Part shown: positions 52,064-63,154 of the stretch, in pieces
Layout of the letters: every line of letters begins with the position of its first letter
How positions within the stretch are numbered: position 1 is the stretch's first letter
Program-made: the position numbers and the translations under genes
DNA from: Anaerolineae bacterium UTCFX2
GTDB lineage: Bacteria; Chloroflexota; Anaerolineae; Anaerolineales; UBA4823
Assembly (NCBI GenBank): GCA_002050125.1
Contig: MWTA01000032.1
Location: forward strand, 1 to 64,000
DNA: 64,000 bases
Direction of reading: 5' to 3'
Notes under the pieces: model-generated
What the model saw: the letters and a program-made list of their open reading frames with translations, nothing else
What the model was told of the DNA's origin: nothing
Databases searched by the model: none

Positions 52064-53506
52064 ATGAGCACTCTGGACGCCGAGCGCGAACGCCAATTCA
52101 TGGATTATCTGCGTGATGGAATCACGGCTGCGAAGGATGGTCACCGCAGCCTGGCTCAATCGCTGCTATACCGCGCGATCTATATCAATGGCGATGACGC
52201 CCGCCCCTACATCTGGCTGTCTTCCACGACCGACGACCCGCTCGAACAAATCGAATATCTGGAGAAGGCTGTGGCAGCAGAACCTGCCAACGTCGCTGCC
52301 CGGCGCGGCCTGGCGCTGCTGAAAGGGAAGATCGATCCAACCAGGCTGATGCAGGCAGAAGCCTTAGAAAGGGCTGACGAAGCGGCTGTTATAGGGGCGG
52401 GGCCCGCCTCGAGCGCGCCGATCCAGGTTGAAGGCGAGGCGTTCCTCTGCCCGCGCTGCGGCGGGAGGCTGACATTTTCGATGCAGAGCGGGGCGCCTAC
52501 GTGCGAGTATTGCGGTTATCACGAAGACAGCGCCGCTTCAGGCATAGAATCTGCCGGCCCATTGGCTTCGCTGGCGGATCGAGCTGAGCAGGTGCTGGAT
52601 TTTCTCATCCCGACCACGCTGGGTCACACCTGGGCAAGGGCGCAGCAGCATCTTTGCTGCGAACGCTGCGGCGCACACAGCCTTTTGCCCCCGGGGCAGA
52701 AAACCAACCAATGCCCGTACTGCGGTTCGAACCAGATCGTGAAGACCACGCCGCTGGAAGAGCTGGTGGACCCGCAACTCGTCGCGGTCGTGAAGATCGA
52801 TGAGGGCGAGGCGCGTAAACGGGTGCGCCAGTGGTTGGGGAAAGGATTGTTTGCTCCCGATAATTTGATCAGCTCCGGCGCGAGCTTGCAGCTTCGGGCT
52901 GGATATTATTCATTTTGGACCTTCGACGGCGCGGTGGAAGTGCGCTGGTCCTGTGAAGTGAATATGGGGAGTAACGATCGCCCTCGCTGGGAACCTTCAA
53001 ACGGCGTGGAGACGCGTTTTTTTGATGACGTGTTGGTGCCAGGGATCAAGACGATCACGCTCCAGGAGCAGCACGCATTGCAGCCGTTCGACTTACACGC
53101 CGTGGAAAATTTCGATCCTGGATACCTGGCGGGCTGGCCGGCAGTGTTCTACGACCGCTCGCTTTCGGACGCTTCGCTGGTTGCCCGCGACGAGGTGATT
53201 CGCGAAATGCGCCCCCAAATGTACAGCCTGATCGAGCCCGGCCGCGACAAGCGCAATGTCAACATTGGGGGCGGAGAATGGAGCGGGATGACCTTCAAGC
53301 ATTTGTTGCTGCCGCTCTGGATCGGCGAGTATCGTTTTCAGGGCAAGAATTTTCAGGTGCTCGTTAACGGTCAGACCGGCAAAGTGACGGGCGAGAAACC
53401 AAGCGATTCGGTCAAGATCGTGTTTATGGCGCTGCTGGTGTTGGTGATCCTGGCAGTCATCGTGATGCTGTACTTGATCTTTGGCGCGCCAAACGCGCCC
53501 TTATGA
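52064..53506 (+). CDS. TPR-like and double zinc-ribbon membrane-anchored protein
   Basis: 480 residues (ATG 52064; GTG 52061 also possible). Order: TPR-like helical repeats (about 1-90; SLLYRAIYINGDDARPYIWLS), first zinc ribbon near 125-150 (FLCPRCGG and CEYCGY), second near 200-225 (CCERCGAH and CPYCGSN), then a beta-rich domain (about 230-440) with RAGYYSFWTFDGAVEVRWSCEV and LLPLWIGEYRFQGKNFQVLVNGQTGKVTGEKP, and a single C-terminal membrane helix. The domain order is like that of bacterial zinc-ribbon proteins of unknown role that pair with membrane quality control. Tail-anchored. Function not assignable. Confidence 0.72.
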   Translation: MSTLDAERERQFMDYLRDGITAAKDGHRSLAQSLLYRAIYINGDDARPYIWLSSTTDDPLEQIEYLEKAVAAEPANVAARRGLALLKGKIDPTRLMQAEALERADEAAVIGAGPASSAPIQVEGEAFLCPRCGGRLTFSMQSGAPTCEYCGYHEDSAASGIESAGPLASLADRAEQVLDFLIPTTLGHTWARAQQHLCCERCGAHSLLPPGQKTNQCPYCGSNQIVKTTPLEELVDPQLVAVVKIDEGEARKRVRQWLGKGLFAPDNLISSGASLQLRAGYYSFWTFDGAVEVRWSCEVNMGSNDRPRWEPSNGVETRFFDDVLVPGIKTITLQEQHALQPFDLHAVENFDPGYLAGWPAVFYDRSLSDASLVARDEVIREMRPQMYSLIEPGRDKRNVNIGGGEWSGMTFKHLLLPLWIGEYRFQGKNFQVLVNGQTGKVTGEKPSDSVKIVFMALLVLVILAVIVMLYLIFGAPNAPL

Positions 53507-53584
53507 ACGCCGATCCGGATGGCGCTGGCGATCAGATAAAGCGTTGCATCCACATCCTTTGAATAAGGCAATCTCATTGTTTTT

Positions 53585-56656
<3,072 letters not shown>

Positions 56657-56760
56657 AGCGCCAGGGGTTCGCGGATCGAGAAAATTAATCAGCCGCTGAG
56701 GAGGGAGAAACGAAGCGGCTGCAATGCAATTAATCTGCAAAATAATTTAAAAGAGATCGA

Positions 56761-56776
56761 CCCCTATATATTGGGG
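56761..56776. repeat. CCCC-W8-GGGG near-palindrome upstream of the NHLP-like gene
   Basis: CCCCTATATATTGGGG, one mismatch from a perfect inverted repeat, resembles the elements at 28793 and 28944. It lies 38 bases upstream of the -35 of the next promoter. Confidence 0.45.
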
Positions 56777-56814
56777 AGAATTGTTAAAGTTTTGCCTAAA
56801 CTGCGGGAGAATGC

Positions 56815-56843
56815 TTGACATTCCGCTTAATTGATGTTATTTT
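56815..56843 (+). promoter_or_regulatory. Sigma-70-type promoter upstream of the NHLP-like gene
   Basis: TTGACA (56815-56820), a 17-base spacer and TATTTT (56838-56843). It drives the small peptide gene and perhaps the isoprenoid-synthase-like gene, with a leader of about 90 bases. Confidence 0.7.
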
Positions 56844-56939
56844 CTTTCTTATAGGCACCTTACAAATATGCAAGGTGAAATATCAAAAGTGCAAGTTCAA
56901 ATGAGCGGTTCTGGCGGGAATCGCTCGCAGGAGGCCGAG

Positions 56940-57149
56940 ATGTCGTTAGCAAAGGTTGTCCATCAACTGTCCACCGACAATGATTTCGCTGCGCAATGGA
57001 AATCAGATCCCGAGGGCACACTGGAAAAGCAAGGCTTGAAGCTGTCGAGCGAGGAACTGGCGTTCCTCAAGACCGGACTCAAGCGGCGAGACGTCGATGA
57101 AGTCCGCCTGGCGGATTATCTTTACAAGGCTAAGAATTGGCAATTTTAG
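56940..57149 (+). CDS. Os1348/NHLP-clan small protein (RiPP leader-like)
   Basis: 69 residues; AGGAGG at 56929-56934 fixes the ATG at 56940 although an ATG at 56868 keeps the frame open. The sequence MSLAKVVHQLSTDNDFAAQ, then WKSDPEGTLEKQGLKLSSEE, shows the helix and (D/N)PExTLxxxGLxLSxEE pattern of nitrile-hydratase-like leader peptides (NHLP; Os1348 and Franean1_4349 families). Such peptides either lead ribosomally made modified peptides or act as free small proteins. The C-terminus LYKAKNWQF has no Gly-Gly site and few cyclisable residues. It ends in TAG, after which the same frame stays open into the next gene. Confidence 0.7.
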   Translation: MSLAKVVHQLSTDNDFAAQWKSDPEGTLEKQGLKLSSEELAFLKTGLKRRDVDEVRLADYLYKAKNWQF

Positions 57150-57224
57150 ATTCGGCATAATAAACTGAATTCTTTTCAAGAAACGATCAATCGAATATGG
57201 CACGCAGGCGGCGCATGGTCCGAG

Positions 57225-57230
57225 TATATT
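57225..57230 (+). promoter_or_regulatory. -10-like TATATT before the isoprenoid-synthase-like gene
   Basis: TATATT ends six bases before the ATG at 57237. It could give a leaderless transcript, but the same bases encode EYIRAM-like sequence in the open frame, so the true start may be upstream. Confidence 0.3.
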
Positions 57231-57236
57231 CGGGCG

Positions 57237-58127
57237 ATGCGCCTGGCTGTTAACCGCGGTTCGGATGCAGGCGAGGCGTCGAGTCTGGCGGCGCTGCCGG
57301 GTCTGTGCTGTCAGGCGGCGGGAGGGGATGCCGCCGAGGCGCAGGTGTTGACGGCAGCCTGGCTTTTGCTCTACGAGGCGGCTGCGATTACCGATAACAT
57401 AGAAGACCGTGATCCTCCGGCTGATTGGTGGGCGCAATCCGGCAGCGCCGCCGCCCTGAGCGTCGCGACCGGGTTGTATTTCAGCGCCTGCCAGGCGCTG
57501 ATCCAACTGGAGGCAGCGCTCCCCGACCTCCGCACGGCGCGGGAGGTGCGCGACGAGATGCTGCGCCGGGTTCTTGAAATGTGCAGCGGGCAGCACCTCG
57601 ACCTGACGCAGCCCCGCCCAACCCTCGCGACCTACTGGCAGGTAGCGGGGGCAAAATCGGGTACATTCTTTGGCATGGCTGGCTGGGCGGGGGCGCGCCT
57701 GGCGACCACAGACCCGCAGACGCTGCAGGGGTTTCAAGAGTTCGGCGTCCAGTTGGGGCTGCTGATCCAAATCCTAGACGACTTGAAGGAATACCAAATC
57801 CTCGAACAAAGGGCGCATGAGAACGCGCTAGATCCTGAAAGCCTGCCTGATTTAGGGCGTTCGCTGCCGGCGGCGTACGTGCGCGAGGTGGCGCCGCCGG
57901 ATGTGGTCGCACGTTTTGAACAGTTATTGGCAGCCCCGACCGCGACCGCGGATGCGGGCGCCCAAATCGTGCAAACAATCGAACGTTTTGGCGGCGCGGC
58001 TTACGTGCTGGCAGAACTGGAAGTCAAACGCCTGAAAGCGTTGGAAGGGCTGGAAAGCGCGGGCGCTCGTCCGCCTGCGCGGGACGACCTCCTGCGCCTG
58101 CTGGCAGCGGTTTACCCCCTCGATTGA
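57237..58127 (+). CDS. Class 1 isoprenoid-synthase-fold protein (polyprenyl synthetase-like)
   Basis: 296 residues from the first ATG. All-helical trans-prenyltransferase pattern: LPGLCCQAAGG and AAWLLLYEAAAITDNIEDRD (first aspartate-rich region, Asp53, Asp57, Asp59; DNIED in place of DDxxD), GQHLDLT (118-124), KSGTFFGMAGWAGA and GLLIQILDDLKEYQ (second region, Asp181/Asp182). Residual Asp and Lys positions could still bind diphosphate. Upstream of the ATG the frame stays open for 29 codons after a TAG and reads like a helix (NSFQETINRIWHAGGAWSEY), so the protein may be longer than annotated. The substrate may be a short prenyl diphosphate or something else. Shares direction with the NHLP-like gene. 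Confidence 0.75.
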   Translation: MRLAVNRGSDAGEASSLAALPGLCCQAAGGDAAEAQVLTAAWLLLYEAAAITDNIEDRDPPADWWAQSGSAAALSVATGLYFSACQALIQLEAALPDLRTAREVRDEMLRRVLEMCSGQHLDLTQPRPTLATYWQVAGAKSGTFFGMAGWAGARLATTDPQTLQGFQEFGVQLGLLIQILDDLKEYQILEQRAHENALDPESLPDLGRSLPAAYVREVAPPDVVARFEQLLAAPTATADAGAQIVQTIERFGGAAYVLAELEVKRLKALEGLESAGARPPARDDLLRLLAAVYPLD

Positions 58128-58226
58128 GCCGTACAGATCGGTTCAAGCGTGTGTTTCATCTGCAAAGCCCCGCTAAAAAGCCCCGCGCTCCGGTATACAT
58201 TTGTAAAGAAAACCAGCGCTTTGTGC

Positions 58227-58232
58227 TAGAAT
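58227..58232 (+). promoter_or_regulatory. -10 element (TAGAAT) for a possibly leaderless histidine kinase gene
   Basis: TAGAAT ends six bases before the ATG at 58239 and there is no ribosome-binding site. TTGTAA at 58201-58206 is the nearest -35-like hexamer but stands 20 bases away. Confidence 0.5.
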
Positions 58233-58238
58233 CTTGCT

Positions 58239-61055
58239 ATGCAAGCCGCTCGCGCAACCCCCTTACGACAAGCCGAAAGATGGATGGCGGTATTGCCGTT
58301 CATCCTGGCATTGGGCTTCTTTGCGTTTATCGCCTTCACCGCGATCCGGTTAATCAGCTATCCAGATGATGGAATTGATAATGTAGATCAGGGCTTGGTC
58401 CTGTTGCTTCAACCAGGAGGTCCGGCAGATGGGATACTGCTGCCGGGGGACGTTATTCAAACACTGGAGGGGGTCCCTTTCGAGCAGGTCCGCTTTGATT
58501 ACAACCGGTTGGGTAAGAAGGGCGGAGAAGCGATTAATTTGACGCTCCTGCGGGATGGGCAGACGATCAAGACCGCATACGTTATGAAAGCGCCTTCGGC
58601 GGGGCTGATCGCCAGCCGGCTCATGGCGATTCTGGTAGCGCTGATCTTCTGGGCGGTGGGAGTGGTGGTGGAGGCTTACAAACCGCTGGGGAAGAGCCAG
58701 CCGGTTGTCTTCCTTTGGTTTCAAGTCAGCGCGCTCACTCTGTCAGCCGGGTCGGCTTCCTCTATGGGGATGATCTGGGCTGGTACGCTTTTTAGCACGC
58801 TGCTCTGGATCCTCGGTCCGCTTTCGGTCCATTTTCATGCAATCTTCCCTCAACCGAACCTGGGTAGGGGTCTAAAGATCTATCTCCGGGTTGTGTATCT
58901 GATCGCTCTGATCGGGGTGTCGCTGCTCTTGTGGACAGGAGCGCCGCAACTGTCTGCGGCTTCTTTGCTGCTGCTGGCGATCAACTTGTTTGTAAGCGTG
59001 GGGTTATTGGTAATTGATTATTATAGAGCCGAGTCGCCTGGGGTGCGCGGCAAGATCCGCCTGGTGTTATTGGGCGGCGCGCTGGCGGTGATTCCTTTTC
59101 TAATTCTGACCCTTCTGCCGGATGTGCTTTTTGGGGAGCCTCTGGTCCCCTATTCTTATGCGTTTCTGTTATTGGGGATTCTCCCGCTGACGTACGGATA
59201 CGCCATCTTTCGCTATCGGTTGATCGAGATCGATCAGAAAGTCAACCGCGGCGCGACCTTCATCCTGGTTTTTTCAATCCTGGCGGGTTTCTACCTGGTG
59301 CTCTCCGCGATTTTAAATCATATACTACCCCAGGATCTGCGCACCTCGCCGCTCATCAACACCATCCTGGTGATGACGCTGGCGAGTTTTTACATTCCTC
59401 TCTTTCGCGGGGTACAGCGGCTGGTTGACCAGATGTTTTATGGCGGCTGGTACGATTACCGGTTTGGCATCCGCCAGCTTACTGAAAACCTGTTTCAGAT
59501 CAACGACTTGAAGCTGCTGGCAGAGACCGTCAGCGCAAGGCTGGTAAATACGTTCCGCCTGGAGGAAGCGGTGGTTTTTTTGCGCGACCAGAGCGGAGAC
59601 TTTTCGGTGGTCGAATCTACCTTTGGAAACGCGGCAAAGAAGCACGTTCGGCATCAATTCCCCGTACTGCCGCGCTCCAGCCTGACATATCTTATGAGAA
59701 TCGGCGCAACCGAACGCACTGAACTGCTGCAAGCGCTTTCCCAGGTCACGCTAACCCCCCAGGAATTGCAGTTATTGAGGACCGAACAGATCCACCTGTG
59801 GGTGCCGATCGTCGGTCACACTCAGATCATGGGGTTGCTGGCATTGGGTCCCAAGCTGGGCGGTGATGTGTATAGCGCGGATGATCTTGATATCCTGCGC
59901 GTGGTTGTTCAACAGCTAAGCCCGATTGTCGAAAACATTCACCTGGTTTTGGATCTGAAACAGCATGCGCGCGAACTGGAAAGCCGGGTGGAGCAGCGGA
60001 CCGCCGAACTGCACGATGAAAAGGAACGGGTCGAGGCGATCTTAGCCAACGTAGGCGACGGGGTGGTCGTCACAGATTTGGCGGGAGATATCCTGACAGT
60101 CAATCGGGCGTTTGAGAAGCTCTCCGGCTATTCCGTGCAAGAAATCTCAGGGCTTAACCTGTTCCAGATGATCGTGCAGGATAACATTCTCACCCAGGTG
60201 AACGCGATGCGCGAATCGCTGCAAGAGGGACATGCCTGGAGCGATGAATTGGTCAGCCGGCGGAAGAACGGTAAGCAGTACAATGTGCGCTTTACAATTG
60301 CGCCGGTTCATGATCGAAGCGGTGGAACGGTGGGGTTTGTGGGCAGCCAGACCGACATTACCCGGCAAAAAGAGCTGGACCGCATGAAGGATGCATTCAT
60401 ATCCGATGTATCCCACGAGCTGCGAACGCCCATCACAAATATCGGTTTGTACATAGAGTTGTTGAAGAACGCGCCTTTAGACCGCCACAAACACTATCTT
60501 GCTGTCGTCAAGGGTCAGTCTGAAGTCCTGACAAAACTGGTAGAGGATATCCTGGATCTTTCCCGCCTGACCGCATCCAAAACCCGATCGGTGACTTATG
60601 CTCCTGCAGATCTGAACACGCTCACTGAGCAAGTTGTCCTGGCTCATATACCGTTGGCGGAAGCGGCGGGAGTGAAAATAAGTTTTTCCCCCGAGCCGAA
60701 CCTGCCGTTGATTTCAGTTGAGCAAAATCAGATCGGTCGGATGCTGACAAACCTGATCACAAATGCGATCCGCTACGCCCCGCAAGGAGAGGTGCAGGTG
60801 ATGACCGCCCTGGCAGATGAGCGGATCTGCCTGACCGTGCGGGATACGGGGATTGGGATCGACCCTCAGGACCTACCGCATATTTTTGACCGGTTCTATC
60901 GCGGGCGGAATGTGCGGCAATCCGAGATGCATGGGACCGGCTTGGGGCTGGCGATCGTTAAAGAGATCGTTGATTTTCATGCGGGGGAGATTGAAATGGA
61001 AAGCGAGCTGGGAAAAGGCTCTTGTCTGCGCATCTGGCTGCCGATTGCGCAATAA
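58239..61055 (+). CDS. Large orphan hybrid-architecture sensor histidine kinase
   Basis: 938 residues. Order: one membrane helix (about 14-38), a PDZ-like loop domain (about 45-115; PGGPADGILLPGDVIQTLEGVPFEQV), six to seven membrane helices (about 125-370), a GAF-like domain (about 425-570), coiled coil (LKQHARELESRVEQRTAELHDE), PAS (about 600-700; VGDGVVVTDLAGDILTVNRAFEKLSGYS), HisKA with His near 725 in SDVSHELRTPITN, and HATPase with NLITNAIRYAP, DTGIGIDPQDLPHIFDRFYRG and GTGLGLAIVKEIV. Complete kinase with no response regulator in the window. PDZ plus polytopic plus GAF/PAS suggests it reads both envelope and internal signals. Confidence 0.9.
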   Translation: MQAARATPLRQAERWMAVLPFILALGFFAFIAFTAIRLISYPDDGIDNVDQGLVLLLQPGGPADGILLPGDVIQTLEGVPFEQVRFDYNRLGKKGGEAINLTLLRDGQTIKTAYVMKAPSAGLIASRLMAILVALIFWAVGVVVEAYKPLGKSQPVVFLWFQVSALTLSAGSASSMGMIWAGTLFSTLLWILGPLSVHFHAIFPQPNLGRGLKIYLRVVYLIALIGVSLLLWTGAPQLSAASLLLLAINLFVSVGLLVIDYYRAESPGVRGKIRLVLLGGALAVIPFLILTLLPDVLFGEPLVPYSYAFLLLGILPLTYGYAIFRYRLIEIDQKVNRGATFILVFSILAGFYLVLSAILNHILPQDLRTSPLINTILVMTLASFYIPLFRGVQRLVDQMFYGGWYDYRFGIRQLTENLFQINDLKLLAETVSARLVNTFRLEEAVVFLRDQSGDFSVVESTFGNAAKKHVRHQFPVLPRSSLTYLMRIGATERTELLQALSQVTLTPQELQLLRTEQIHLWVPIVGHTQIMGLLALGPKLGGDVYSADDLDILRVVVQQLSPIVENIHLVLDLKQHARELESRVEQRTAELHDEKERVEAILANVGDGVVVTDLAGDILTVNRAFEKLSGYSVQEISGLNLFQMIVQDNILTQVNAMRESLQEGHAWSDELVSRRKNGKQYNVRFTIAPVHDRSGGTVGFVGSQTDITRQKELDRMKDAFISDVSHELRTPITNIGLYIELLKNAPLDRHKHYLAVVKGQSEVLTKLVEDILDLSRLTASKTRSVTYAPADLNTLTEQVVLAHIPLAEAAGVKISFSPEPNLPLISVEQNQIGRMLTNLITNAIRYAPQGEVQVMTALADERICLTVRDTGIGIDPQDLPHIFDRFYRGRNVRQSEMHGTGLGLAIVKEIVDFHAGEIEMESELGKGSCLRIWLPIAQ

Positions 61056-61139
61056 TTCGCAGCCCGAAAAGATTTCAACGCCGCGCTCAACGGAGCCGGC
61101 TGACCCGATCGTGCCTTTGAGTTGGAGTCTGGTAGGAAA

Positions 61140-63092
61140 ATGTCGATAACCGACGATATTAAAGACCGGATTAACATTGTGGATCTGGTCTCCGAATCGG
61201 TACAACTGCGCCGCACGGGCAAGAATTACACGGGCTTTTGTCCTTTTCACCCCAACCAACGGACGCCAGCCTTTGTCGTTTTTCCAGACACCGGCACCTG
61301 GCGCTGTTTTGGGCAATGCAACGAGGGCGGGGATATTTTCCAATTCGTAATGAAGAAGGAGGGTTGGGATTTCTCCGAGACGCTGCGCTATCTGGCTGAA
61401 CGGGCTGGCTTGCAGTTGCAGGCTCAAACCCCCGAAGCGCTGGCAGCTGCTGAAGTGCACGACCATCTGCACAATCTATTAGAAGCGGCGGTGATTTTCT
61501 ATCGTGACCAGATGCTGAACACCCGGGCGGGAAAAGCAGCGTTGGAATACTTAAAGAAGCGCGGTCTCAACGAAGCCACGCTGGAGACTTTTGGGCTGGG
61601 CTACGCCCCCGATTCCTGGGATGTGACCTTGAAGCACTTCAGGGGCAAGGGGCATTCTATCGATGAGCTTTTATCCGCGGGGCTCGTGACCGAGAGGGAG
61701 GCGGGGCGCGCTCATGAAAAGGGCGCCCAGGAGGCAGGCGTGTATGACCGCTTCCGCAACCGCATTATGTTCCCAATCCGAGACGGGCGCGGGCGTATGG
61801 CTGGCTTCGGCGCGCGCATTCTCAATCCAGATGATGTGCCCAAGTTTCTGAATTCGCCGCAGACGCCGGTGTTTGACAAGGGACGCCTGCTCTACGGGCT
61901 CGACCGGGCGCGCAAAGCGATTCGCGCCCAGGACCAGGCGGTGATCGTGGAGGGCTATCTGGATGTGATCGCGCTGCACCAGGCTGGCTTTGAAAATGCG
62001 GTTTCCCCGATGGGCACAGCTTTGAGCGAATCGCAATTGTATCTGTTGAAGAACTTCACCCAGCGGGTGGTGCTGGCTTTAGATTCCGACGCCGCCGGCG
62101 ACAAAGCCACGCTGCGCGGGCTGCAGATCGCCCGCCAGGCGATGGACCGCGAGCAGGATCCGGTTTTCGATGCGCGTGGATTGCTGCGACACGAGGCGCG
62201 CCTGCAGGCAGATATTCGCGTCACCACGCTGCCAGCCGGGATGGACCCGGACGAAGTGGTCAACCGCGATCCGGCTGAATGGCAGCGGATCCTGGAGCAA
62301 GCCCAACCGATTGTCGTGCATGTAATGGAAGCGCTTGCCGTAGGTCGGGATGTCCAAGATGCGAAGGTGAAGAGCGAGATCGCCGCGCAGGTAATCCCGT
62401 TGATTGAGGATTTGCCCAACCCGATTGAACGGGACACTTATAGACAGCGGCTGGCGCGTTTTCTGCGAGTCGATGAGCAAACGTTGATGGCTTTCAACCC
62501 GCAGCCAAGACGCCAAAAAGCGCGCGCCGCGCGCTTTGCTGCGCCAGCCGCCTCAGAAAAGCAGCCAGCGGTCAAACCGGCTGCAATGAGCAGTTACACT
62601 TTGGAAGCGCATTGCTTAGGGATATTGCTGCGCAAGCCTAACTTGCTGTATCTGGTCGACCGTCACTTGCAAGAAAATGGGCTGGCTCGCCTTGCGCCGG
62701 ATGATTTCGAGCACGCCGACCACAAAACGATCATCCGCCTCTTTCAAGACTCGCTTGACCAGGACCTGGGCGAACCGCTGGATTTTGTGATGAACAACAT
62801 GTCCCTGCCGCTGATGGATCTGGCGGATGGGCTGCTGGCTCGCACGGAAAAACTAGATCCGAATGAAGAGCGCGTCCTGGAGGATTTGATGCGCGGCTTG
62901 CTGGATCTGAGGCGCAGAAGACTCCACCAGGAATTGGACTATCAGCGGTTCTTGATTGAAGAATCCCAGGTTCAGGGAGATATCCGCGCCACACAACACC
63001 TGCAATATATGGTAAAACTGGCAGAAGCGAAACGCCGGATCGACTATGCAATGAAAAAATACAGCAGCCGCTCTCCTGCGTTGCGGTCTTAA
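61140..63092 (+). CDS. dnaG: DNA primase
   Basis: 650 residues from the ATG at 61140; a TTG at 61122 is weaker. CHC2 zinc domain with Cys34, His37, Cys56 and Cys60 (GFCPFHPNQRTPAFVVFPD and WRCFGQCNEGGDIF), catalytic core and Toprim (VIVEGYLDVIALHQAGFENAVSPMGTAL; VLALDSDAAGDKATLRGL). A linker with Ala/Pro and basic residues (about 450-490) precedes a C-terminal helicase-binding region (SYTLEAHCLGILLRKPNLLYLVDR). It makes RNA primers for lagging-strand synthesis. rpoD follows at 62 bases, the classical dnaG-rpoD order. Confidence 0.97.
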   Translation: MSITDDIKDRINIVDLVSESVQLRRTGKNYTGFCPFHPNQRTPAFVVFPDTGTWRCFGQCNEGGDIFQFVMKKEGWDFSETLRYLAERAGLQLQAQTPEALAAAEVHDHLHNLLEAAVIFYRDQMLNTRAGKAALEYLKKRGLNEATLETFGLGYAPDSWDVTLKHFRGKGHSIDELLSAGLVTEREAGRAHEKGAQEAGVYDRFRNRIMFPIRDGRGRMAGFGARILNPDDVPKFLNSPQTPVFDKGRLLYGLDRARKAIRAQDQAVIVEGYLDVIALHQAGFENAVSPMGTALSESQLYLLKNFTQRVVLALDSDAAGDKATLRGLQIARQAMDREQDPVFDARGLLRHEARLQADIRVTTLPAGMDPDEVVNRDPAEWQRILEQAQPIVVHVMEALAVGRDVQDAKVKSEIAAQVIPLIEDLPNPIERDTYRQRLARFLRVDEQTLMAFNPQPRRQKARAARFAAPAASEKQPAVKPAAMSSYTLEAHCLGILLRKPNLLYLVDRHLQENGLARLAPDDFEHADHKTIIRLFQDSLDQDLGEPLDFVMNNMSLPLMDLADGLLARTEKLDPNEERVLEDLMRGLLDLRRRRLHQELDYQRFLIEESQVQGDIRATQHLQYMVKLAEAKRRIDYAMKKYSSRSPALRS

Positions 63093-63154
63093 AGATAGCA
63101 AGCAATCAGCCCGCCAAGCGGCATTTCGAAAGAAATAGTCATAAAAGAACAGAG

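Noticed and set aside
56868-56939. Longer N-terminus for the NHLP-like protein
   Set aside because: The AGGAGG at 56929-56934 is placed for the ATG at 56940, and NHLP homology begins there.
57147-57149. TAG reassigned or pyrrolysine codon
   Set aside because: No pyl genes or other in-frame TAG codons were noticed, and several genes here end normally in TAG; ordinary termination is simpler.
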